This document shows, piece after piece, positions 1 to 5,887 of a stretch of 8,789 nucleotides of DNA. The DNA is taken from positions 1 to 8,789 of the forward strand of contig NZ_NPEF01000167.1 of assembly GCF_002811955.1 (NCBI RefSeq), written 5' to 3'. Under the pieces are notes generated by a model. That model was not told where the DNA came from. It ran no database searches and saw only the letters and a program-made list of their open reading frames with translations. The position numbers were made by a program, and so were the translations under genes. The stretch comes from Leptospira ellisii (lineage in GTDB: Bacteria; Spirochaetota; Leptospiria; Leptospirales; Leptospiraceae). Positions within the stretch are counted from its first letter, which is position 1; the number at the start of each line of letters is the position of its first letter.

Positions 1-414
1 TTGACGGCAAGAAACGTTCTCGAAGAGATCTTATACAAACGGGCGGCGCGTACTCTCGTGGAAACGATCCAGGCCGAAACCGAAGCCGCAGTCGAACGAC
101 TTCATCTCGAAGGAAAATTGGATTCGGAAAACGGAGGCGAAAATTCGGAGTTCGAAACCGCTAAAAAACAGGTGATCTCGAAGATCTCCGATTCGTTGGC
201 CGACAGTTCCGGCAAACTCGAAACGTATATGGGAAGGGCGATGTCCATCGAAAACAACATGTTCAAACGGATGAAGGATCTTCCTCCCGAGGAATTCGAG
301 CCGATCCTGCGCTCCGCGTTCCAAGAGGACGAATACGTACTCATTCTCATCGGATCCGTGTTGGGCGCGTTGGTCGGCCTCTTTCAAGGCGTCTATATGC
401 TTTACGTTTCTTGA
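1..414 (+). CDS. DUF445 family membrane protein, C-terminal part (5' truncated by window)
   Basis: This is the last 137 codons of a larger protein; the reading frame is open to the first base, so the TTG at position 1 is probably an internal Leu codon rather than a start. The C-terminal block (residues about 95-135) has the DUF445 ending: an LPPEEFEPILR stretch, then FQEDE, then a hydrophobic Gly-rich segment (about 113-135) that would be the last membrane helix, ending four residues after GVYM. The preceding part (about 15-90) is charged and helical, as in the long soluble region of these proteins. DUF445 proteins are predicted membrane proteins of unknown function. The gene ends with TGA 18 nt before the next gene on the same strand, so the two may be co-transcribed. 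The family call rests on the tail only; the N-terminus is not visible. Confidence 0.75.
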   Translation: MTARNVLEEILYKRAARTLVETIQAETEAAVERLHLEGKLDSENGGENSEFETAKKQVISKISDSLADSSGKLETYMGRAMSIENNMFKRMKDLPPEEFEPILRSAFQEDEYVLILIGSVLGALVGLFQGVYMLYVS

Positions 415-421
415 ATATAAC

Positions 422-426
422 GGGAG
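422..426 (+). promoter_or_regulatory. Shine-Dalgarno sequence for the 101-aa protein
   Basis: GGGAG lies 6 nt upstream of the GTG at 433. It supports this non-ATG start over the in-frame ATG codon at 484. Confidence 0.55.
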
Positions 427-432
427 TATAAC

Positions 433-738
433 GTGAAAACGATCCGCCTAAACGACGATTCCCCCGAGACGTTCTTGAAAAAGATGAAAAAGGCGCTCGG
501 AAACGGAGAGCTCGGATCCATCGTAAATTTCGATCTCGACGAGGAAAAACTGACGATCCGTTTTACGGGTTTGGGAGAATCGAAACTTTGGTATTCGATT
601 CGAAAATCGGAGGACGGGTTCGAAGCGGTCAAACTTGGGGAAAGGATCGCTTTTACCCACTTCGCGTTTCGCTCCGGAATCGAAACGGAATTAAGAGGCT
701 TGATGGAAAGATTCGGAGGGAAAATATCGGACGAATGA
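433..738 (+). CDS. Hypothetical protein, 101 aa
   Basis: I do not recognise this small protein. It begins with GTG preceded by a good ribosome binding site and ends with TGA at 736-738. It has no signal peptide or membrane segment and looks like a soluble, charged alpha/beta domain: a helical start rich in Lys (about 11-23), alternating strand-like segments around 28-67 (for example VNFDLDEEKLTIRF and KLWYSIRKSEDGFEAVKLG), and a C-terminal helix (about 80-95). Its stop overlaps the start of the alpha/beta hydrolase gene (ATGA, 735-738), so the two are probably translationally coupled. Base composition and codon style match the neighbours. It is a real gene rather than a shadow because it fills the space between two same-strand genes with a fitted start and stop. 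Function unknown. Confidence 0.7.
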   Translation: MKTIRLNDDSPETFLKKMKKALGNGELGSIVNFDLDEEKLTIRFTGLGESKLWYSIRKSEDGFEAVKLGERIAFTHFAFRSGIETELRGLMERFGGKISDE

Positions 739-1736
739 AGAAAGTCAGATCCGGACCGAACACGAATAATATTACGAAATCGTTACGGATCCCGATCGGA
801 GACGGATTGGCGATATCCGCGGAGGTCTACGGACCGTTTCCGACTCCAAAGGGTTCCCCCGCTCCGGTTCTGTGCATCCACGGGCTTACGGGGAATCTGA
901 AAAACTTCGCCCCGCTCGCAAAAAATTTAATGCGACATGGCCTGACCGTGATCGCGTATGATCTACGGGGAAGGGGAAATTCCTCCAAACCGGACTCGGA
1001 TTATTCCCGCGAGGTCCACGCCGAAGACATACGGAAAATACTGGATCATCTAAAACTTCCGAAAATCAATCTGCTTGCGCATTCCTTGGGATGTTGGATT
1101 TCGTTCGAATTCGCGAAACGTTTTCCGGACCGAACCGGAAAACTGTGCCTCATAGACGGAGGCGGACAACTTTCCGTATTCCGCAAACTCTCGAACCTAC
1201 GAATGATCCAGACTTCCCTACAACGCCTCGGTCGCAATTTCGCCTCTACGGAGGAATATCTGAAAATGGCCGAAAATTCCCCCATCCTCGGTTCCTGGAA
1301 CGGAGACGTGGAGGCGTTTCTGCGTTACGAACTCGAGGAAACACGGAACGGATCCGGTGCGACCGTCTACCGCTGCAATATCCCTCCCTCCGTCATCCGA
1401 TCCGAACTTATCAACATGGGAGGAGAAATGACGTTGGCGGACATTCCCCTTCGTTTTCTAAAAAATCCGATTTCCAGTTTTCGAATATTCCAAAAAAATA
1501 AAACGCTTCCGTATAAGTCCGTCTTATCCCCCGTATTGATCGTGCGGGCCGGAAAATCGAACTTCAAAAAAGGGGATGAATTGTTGCCGGACTCAGCGCT
1601 TTCCGTTTTCGCGAGAGAATTAAAACGGCCGACCTTCCTGACCCTGCCCGACAAAAATCATTACGAAACGATCCTACTTCCGGATTTAAAACGGGACGAA
1701 ACGATCGTATGGTTTTTTCGAAATTTCGAAGGTTAA
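735..1736 (+). CDS. Alpha/beta hydrolase fold protein
   Basis: A 333-aa soluble hydrolase of the alpha/beta fold. The segment VLCIHGLTG (about 45-53) is the strand and HG oxyanion-hole loop; YDLRGRGNS (75-83) is the usual loop after strand 4; AHSLG (115-119) is the nucleophile elbow with Ser117, an A-x-S-x-G variant of G-x-S-x-G. NHY (308-310) supplies the likely catalytic His309. The acid is not obvious: Asp281, Asp286, or Asp141 at the end of the strand after the elbow are candidates. A helical lid probably spans about 145-255. The reading frame continues open upstream to 588, but ATG 735 is preferred because it makes an ATGA overlap with the preceding gene and begins just before the first hydrolase strand. 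Substrate cannot be predicted; esterase, lipase or C-C hydrolase activity are all possible. The gene is convergent with pgsW. Confidence 0.85.
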   Translation: MKKVRSGPNTNNITKSLRIPIGDGLAISAEVYGPFPTPKGSPAPVLCIHGLTGNLKNFAPLAKNLMRHGLTVIAYDLRGRGNSSKPDSDYSREVHAEDIRKILDHLKLPKINLLAHSLGCWISFEFAKRFPDRTGKLCLIDGGGQLSVFRKLSNLRMIQTSLQRLGRNFASTEEYLKMAENSPILGSWNGDVEAFLRYELEETRNGSGATVYRCNIPPSVIRSELINMGGEMTLADIPLRFLKNPISSFRIFQKNKTLPYKSVLSPVLIVRAGKSNFKKGDELLPDSALSVFARELKRPTFLTLPDKNHYETILLPDLKRDETIVWFFRNFEG

Positions 1737-1795
1737 GAAAAGTTCTGACGGTTCACGGACGGACGATTCTATAATTAAAACGAGGAACCAAAATC
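1737..1795. other. Convergent intergenic spacer, no clear terminator
   Basis: A 59-nt gap between the stop of the plus-strand hydrolase gene and the stop of minus-strand pgsW. I see only a weak 5-bp GGTTC/GAACC pair with a loop of about 30 nt and no T-tract typical of an intrinsic terminator in either direction. Opposing transcripts may overlap or end by another mechanism. Confidence 0.4.
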
Positions 1796-2896
1796 CTAAA
1801 GCGAAATCGTATTCTCCTCTTTTTGATCGGACAACGTGATCCAAGCGGAGAATTTCCAAATCAAAACCAGGAGCAAAATCCAGAAACAACCCGAAAGCCA
1901 TCGATTCCTTTTTTTTTGAAAGATCAGATCGGACGAGCCCGGTAACGGAATCCTTCCCGGAGAATACCGCATCTTAAATTGATTCGAGATCGATTCGATT
2001 CCGCTTACGTGAAGAACGGGAACTTTCGTTCGAAGAAAGGATTTCAAAATCGAATCGGGAAGTTCGGAAAATTCTCCGCCGGACAAAACCACACCTTTGG
2101 GAATTTTCTTTTTTCCAAGACTTGTTCCCGAGGAAACCGTTCCGCCTCCGATATTGACGTACAGGAAAACCCTTCCCTCTTGATAAACGTTCCATCTTTT
2201 TACGAGAGAATCCTCGAAAGAATCCGCTGACAAAAAGGTATATCCGTTTTTTCGAATGGAAGCGAGGATCAAATCCTTTCCCTCTTTACCGATTCCGATT
2301 CCCGCATCGGAAACGCCTCCGATCGACATATAAACGGATTTTCGTAATATAATTTTTTCTAGATATAGATACCGTTCCATATCCGGCCACAGGAATTCCG
2401 GACGATTGGCCCCGTACTGAGAGGAAGAAACGCTCGCGATCGAAATCACGTTCAATTGCATCTTATCGGCTGCGATCAACAACGCGATATTCAAAGCCGG
2501 AAAAGATCCAGACATTCCGACAGCGACGGTATCCCCTTCCTCCAATCCGGCTTGGCGGAACTGGTCCATAAACCAAGCCGCAAAATCCGGATGAATCGAC
2601 GCCAGCTTGGAAGAAAGTTTTCCGGCGGAGCTCGTAACCGAAGAAATATCGGGACCGATCAATCCCGTGTCAGAAGAATCCGTTTGAGGATCGATCGTAA
2701 GATTTTGAGAAAGTATTTTTTCTCGAATTTTGTTAAACGCATCGTACGTCCTTTGGCTTGCCTGCATTTTTCTATCCGCATCGGCCGTAGATACGGTCGA
2801 AGGAATAAATTCTATCCAACCCGCAAAGATCAGGGAAATTAAACTCAAAACATAGACGGAAATCGAGGAACGTTTCGGCAAAAACCGGGTTTTCAT
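1796..2896 (-). CDS. pgsW: Poly-gamma-glutamate system protein PgsW
   Basis: A 366-aa protein resembling the poly-gamma-glutamate system protein (PgsW) family found beside PgsB and PgsC. It has an N-terminal hydrophobic segment (about 12-30) after a basic start and a second near the C-terminus (about 333-354), so roughly 300 residues probably lie outside the cytoplasmic membrane. Notable conserved-looking blocks are GPDISSVTSSAGKLSSKLAS (81-100), VGMSGSFPALNIAL (126-139), SSSQYGANRPEFLWPDME (157-174) and VNIGGGTVSSG (247-257). No biochemical activity is established to my knowledge; the Ser/Gly-rich GMSGS block might hold a phosphate-binding or nucleophilic serine, but this is a guess. ATG 2896 is chosen because it overlaps the pgsC stop (ATGA) and is followed by a plausible basic-then-hydrophobic N-terminus; the frame also has an ATG at 2953, which would run 61 nt into pgsC. 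Last gene of the operon, ending in TAG. Confidence 0.8.
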   Translation of the reverse strand: MKTRFLPKRSSISVYVLSLISLIFAGWIEFIPSTVSTADADRKMQASQRTYDAFNKIREKILSQNLTIDPQTDSSDTGLIGPDISSVTSSAGKLSSKLASIHPDFAAWFMDQFRQAGLEEGDTVAVGMSGSFPALNIALLIAADKMQLNVISIASVSSSQYGANRPEFLWPDMERYLYLEKIILRKSVYMSIGGVSDAGIGIGKEGKDLILASIRKNGYTFLSADSFEDSLVKRWNVYQEGRVFLYVNIGGGTVSSGTSLGKKKIPKGVVLSGGEFSELPDSILKSFLRTKVPVLHVSGIESISNQFKMRYSPGRIPLPGSSDLIFQKKRNRWLSGCFWILLLVLIWKFSAWITLSDQKEENTISL

Positions 2897-3357
2897 GGAT
2901 ATACGATTTCCCCGAGAACAAGGATCAAAAACAATCGGACCAATACGGAACAAATCAAGATCGAGGAAAAGGTTCTCGGAATTCCCTGTTTTTCCGCGGA
3001 AAGAACGATCAATCCCGGAACGATATGACCGATCGTTATCGTTCCGGATTTGAATTCACTTATAGACCCGAAATAAAGAAATACGAAATAATCCGCGACC
3101 GTAGAAACCAAAATCGAAAGGAGTAGAATAAAAACCGTCTTTCTTTGACCGAAACTTAAAAAATGAAATTCCGAAATCTTATAAAGGATTAGAGTAAGAA
3201 TCGAACTCAAAACCAAGATACCCACGATCCAAGGCTGAAACAAAAAAAGAGAAACATAACCGGGAACGACCCAACCTCCCGGATAAAGTCCCGTTTTTTC
3301 CCAGAGTAAAAATCCGAAGAGGATTCCCAAGCCGATCGATAAGGTTACGATTTCCAT
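2893..3357 (-). CDS. pgsC: Poly-gamma-glutamate biosynthesis protein PgsC/CapC
   Basis: A 154-aa integral membrane protein with the hallmarks of PgsC/CapC. The N-terminal helix (about 3-19) leads into GLYPGGWVVPGY (23-34), the family's GlxPGGxxVPGY signature. Further hydrophobic segments lie at about 42-60, 74-97 and 129-150, and a second conserved loop, ITIGHIVPGLI (107-117), precedes AEKQGIPRT, as in other PgsC proteins. Length matches the family (about 150 aa). In Bacillus, PgsC works with PgsB at the membrane to make and pass on the gamma-linked glutamate polymer. The ATG at 3357 follows the pgsB stop by 16 nt with only a weak AAGAGA ribosome binding site. Its TGA overlaps the pgsW ATG by 4 nt, so pgsW translation is probably coupled to it. 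Confidence 0.9.
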   Translation of the reverse strand: MEIVTLSIGLGILFGFLLWEKTGLYPGGWVVPGYVSLFLFQPWIVGILVLSSILTLILYKISEFHFLSFGQRKTVFILLLSILVSTVADYFVFLYFGSISEFKSGTITIGHIVPGLIVLSAEKQGIPRTFSSILICSVLVRLFLILVLGEIVYP

Positions 3358-3373
3358 TGTCTCTTATCCATTA

Positions 3374-4564
3374 TTAACGGTTTGCGTCCTCTAAAAGTTC
3401 ATTCAAACGAACCCTACCCGGTCCTTGGTAATTACCCGCGCCGATCCAAAGATAGGAACCGAGTTTCAATTCGTGCGTATAAAACCGAAAATCGTTTTTA
3501 CAAAAAATCAACTCTGCGTTTCCGCGATAGAAGGATTTGAATAAGTTTCTCCAAACTCCGAAAAAGTAAATTTTGGAAAATTCTTTTCTTTCGGAAAAGG
3601 ATTTAGCGAACTCGACCGTTCGAAGCGGTCTTTCCCGTTTGGAATTAAAAACGACGATCGCGGAATCGAAACCTTTCCCTTCGTCATTCGCGGTTTTCAT
3701 AGTTTCCTGCAGAATACGGTTCCAAGAAACCGTATCGTTCGCCGCAAAAGCGAACACGAATCTTTGTATTTTTCCTTCCACCTTCGTTTCCGAAATCCTC
3801 AGCGCGCCCGGGTCGGGAATCGTTTTTCGAATACCGGACAAAATCGAATCCGGCGTTACGCCTAACGTTTCACAGAGGCAAGCTGCGATCTCCGCATTCT
3901 CCCGATGTTCCGGATAACGCAGGGAATCGAGCGCGGCTCGGATCGACTCCGACGAAATTTTTGTCTCCTCACTCCAGGTAACCGCGCTCACGAGTTTAGT
4001 TCGATTCCACCGAGCCTTTTCCTCAAAATATCGAGCGTCGTCCGAATTGAAAACGGATCTACCGAGAATAAGGGTTCCTTCTTTCGGAATCGTTTCAGAA
4101 AATCCTTTCCGAATTTCCCGTTCGGATTTCGTCCATTCTCCGTGATCGGGTCGGACGTTCGTGACGATCGTATGCGTAGCTCGAACGAGAACGTCCTCGG
4201 ATTCTTTTTGATAACGGGGTTGAACGGCCATACATTCGAGAACTACCGCCTGAGCGTTGTTAGATGAAGCGTAACGCAAAAAGGCCCCCTGTTCTCCAAT
4301 GGAAATCTTGTTTCGAAAGATTCTTTTTTCGGTCCGATCGGGAAACAAAAGACTCGGAGCCGATCCGGTCGTCTTCGAAAAGACGATCCAACCTTCCTCC
4401 GCTAAGATGGAATGGATCAAACGCGTCACGGAGGATTTTCCCCGCGTTCCGTTTACGTGAATTCGAATCGGCACCGCGTCTATATCCGCGGACCTGCGCC
4501 GTTTTTCCAGGACGAGAAGGAGTAAAAAGACGAAAAATGAGAGCGATAAAATGATAAACGACAT
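3374..4564 (-). CDS. pgsB: Poly-gamma-glutamate synthase PgsB/CapB
   Basis: A 396-aa ATP-dependent amide ligase of the Mur-ligase superfamily, the catalytic subunit of poly-gamma-glutamate synthesis. An N-terminal hydrophobic anchor (about 2-19) is followed by a basic stretch (KRRR, 21-24), then the P-loop VNGTRGKSS (37-45). TNVRPDHGEW (135-144) corresponds to the Mur-ligase metal/nucleotide region. FAFAANDTVSW (271-281) and a C-terminal GAGNYQGPGR (375-384) match the family's FAANDP and G-x-GN-x-x-GPG blocks. Length agrees with Bacillus PgsB (about 390 aa), so it appears intact. By family knowledge it activates the gamma-carboxylate with ATP and joins glutamate units; whether the Leptospira-type enzyme uses glutamate is not shown by sequence. 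The start lies 4 nt after the phosphatase stop with no good Shine-Dalgarno sequence, suggesting translational coupling to that gene. Confidence 0.92.
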   Translation of the reverse strand: MSFIILSLSFFVFLLLLVLEKRRRSADIDAVPIRIHVNGTRGKSSVTRLIHSILAEEGWIVFSKTTGSAPSLLFPDRTEKRIFRNKISIGEQGAFLRYASSNNAQAVVLECMAVQPRYQKESEDVLVRATHTIVTNVRPDHGEWTKSEREIRKGFSETIPKEGTLILGRSVFNSDDARYFEEKARWNRTKLVSAVTWSEETKISSESIRAALDSLRYPEHRENAEIAACLCETLGVTPDSILSGIRKTIPDPGALRISETKVEGKIQRFVFAFAANDTVSWNRILQETMKTANDEGKGFDSAIVVFNSKRERPLRTVEFAKSFSERKEFSKIYFFGVWRNLFKSFYRGNAELIFCKNDFRFYTHELKLGSYLWIGAGNYQGPGRVRLNELLEDANR

Positions 4565-4568
4565 CGGA

Positions 4569-5828
4569 TCAATCGGGAGAATTTAAGGATATCAAAAGAG
4601 CGGTTATGTCGTCTTGAATTTTTTGTCCTCCGAGATGATCCATAAGGGCCTGTAAAATCGCGGGAATGGTCTCTTCCATCGGCTCGTCGAACTTTTCGGC
4701 GAGAATTCTCTGTACCGACAGTTCGCCGAACTGCTGTTTGTCGGAGTTGAATTCCTCGTAGATCCCGTCCGTGAGAAGGAACAAGCGGTCTCCGTATTGA
4801 TACGTCAGGGAAAAAATCCCGTATCGATTGTCCGAATCCAAACCCAAAAGGGAACCGGTCCGATCCAGACCCATCACCAAATCCTTGGAAAGAAAAAATT
4901 GAGGCGGATGTCCGCCGGAGGAATACACGATCCGTCTTTGAACGGTGTCGATGTCGGCGAGAAAACAGGAAAAGAACATTCCGATGTTTCCGAAATTACG
5001 GCAGTATTCGTAGTTGAACTCGGTCAGGATTTCGCCGGGATCGACCTCTTTCTTTTTTAAGGATTCCAAAATTCCCTTGATCGTCATCGTCAAAAGCGCC
5101 GCCTGAACTCCGTGCCCCGTCGCATCGGCCACGAATACGCGCAGAACCCCCGGGCGGATTTCGAAAAAATCGTACAGGTCTCCCCCGACTTCCATCATGG
5201 GAAGATAAGCGGAGTGGACCTGGATCCCGGAAACGGAGGGCATTTCGGAAAGGATCTCCGTTTGCAGACGTTTGGCGAGGCTCAATTCTTCCTTCATAAC
5301 CTTGTAATAATTCGCGAGAAGCCTGGATCTCTGACGGACCTTCTCTTCGAGCCGTTCCAGCAACTCCTCCTTTTCGCGGTCCATCCGCTTGAGGGTTTGG
5401 TTCGCTCGCTTCAATTCCATTAGAATTCTATGTTTTTCTGATATATCACGGATGATGACGTGGTATTGAAGATCCTCCTCCGGTCCGGTTACGGAAACCG
5501 AAACCTCCGAGATCAGCACGGTTTTGTCTTTTCGGATCAAACGGATGGGACCGAAGGGTTTTTGTCTTTTTTTATCGGGAAGTTTGGCGACGTTTTTCAG
5601 AATCCTATAAAACCGGTTTCTGATACGAAGGGGAAACTGTTGTTCGATGGTTTTGCCGATCAGTTCGGAAGCGAGATATCCCGACATACGTTCCGCGGCC
5701 GGATTGATGAGAAACACTCGGAAATTCCGGTCCAGGGAAACGATCGCGTCGATCGCGGAGTGGAATAAGATCGAATATCGTTCCTCTGGGTCGTACAATT
5801 CGGATTGGGATCGCGCGGGACCGGTCAT
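4569..5828 (-). CDS. PAS domain plus SpoIIE/PP2C-type serine phosphatase (RsbU-like)
   Basis: A 419-aa soluble signalling phosphatase. A PAS sensor domain occupies about 16-135 (FHSAIDAIVSLDRNF, INPAAERMSGY, then an IIRDISEKH end), a coiled-coil linker about 132-190 contains the SLAKRLQTEIL lead-in, and the SpoIIE-type PP2C domain spans about 195-416. The catalytic metal-binding aspartates are present: GGDLYDFF (Asp217), ADATGHG (Asp235), LTDGIYEEF (Asp354) and QDDITALL (Asp406/407); GGHPP (305-309) is also typical. RsbU-like enzymes dephosphorylate an anti-sigma-factor antagonist (STAS protein) in partner switching; no STAS or anti-sigma gene is visible here, so the substrate is unknown. The first possible ATG after an upstream in-frame stop is 5828; it lacks a good ribosome binding site. 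It directly precedes pgsB (4 nt), which links it to PGA synthesis by position. Confidence 0.9.
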   Translation of the reverse strand: MTGPARSQSELYDPEERYSILFHSAIDAIVSLDRNFRVFLINPAAERMSGYLASELIGKTIEQQFPLRIRNRFYRILKNVAKLPDKKRQKPFGPIRLIRKDKTVLISEVSVSVTGPEEDLQYHVIIRDISEKHRILMELKRANQTLKRMDREKEELLERLEEKVRQRSRLLANYYKVMKEELSLAKRLQTEILSEMPSVSGIQVHSAYLPMMEVGGDLYDFFEIRPGVLRVFVADATGHGVQAALLTMTIKGILESLKKKEVDPGEILTEFNYEYCRNFGNIGMFFSCFLADIDTVQRRIVYSSGGHPPQFFLSKDLVMGLDRTGSLLGLDSDNRYGIFSLTYQYGDRLFLLTDGIYEEFNSDKQQFGELSVQRILAEKFDEPMEETIPAILQALMDHLGGQKIQDDITALLISLNSPD

Positions 5829-5852
5829 AAACGTTATCGAAAGGAGTCTATT

Positions 5853-5880
5853 AGAATAAGATAAACCTTCCCGAAGTCAA
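5853..5880 (-). promoter_or_regulatory. Candidate sigma70-like promoter for phosphatase-pgsBCW
   Basis: On the minus strand, TTGACT (5880-5875; 5 of 6 matches to TTGACA) is followed after 16 nt by TATTCT (5858-5853; 4 of 6 to TATAAT). It lies wholly in the 59-nt gap after the histidine kinase stop and would start transcription about 15-20 nt before the phosphatase ATG. If real, the phosphatase-pgsBCW unit can be expressed separately from the kinase. Prediction by eye only; an overlapping TCTAAT with 19-nt spacing is an alternative -10. Confidence 0.4.
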
Positions 5881-5887
5881 GAATCTT

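Noticed and set aside
1..3. TTG at position 1 as a genuine start of a complete 137-aa protein
   Set aside because: The protein matches only the C-terminal end of the much longer DUF445 family, so the gene most likely begins outside the window.
588..734. A 49-residue upstream extension of the alpha/beta hydrolase from an ATG at 588
   Set aside because: It would lie fully inside the 101-aa gene in another frame; ATG 735 with the ATGA overlap places the start just before the hydrolase fold.
1750..1789. GGTTC/GAACC pair between the convergent genes as a bidirectional terminator
   Set aside because: Only 5 bp with a loop of about 30 nt and no T-tract; not better than chance.
2897..2953. A 19-residue upstream extension of PgsW from an ATG at 2953
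   Set aside because: It would overlap pgsC by 61 nt and spoil the basic-then-hydrophobic N-terminus; ATG 2896 gives a standard 4-nt overlap.
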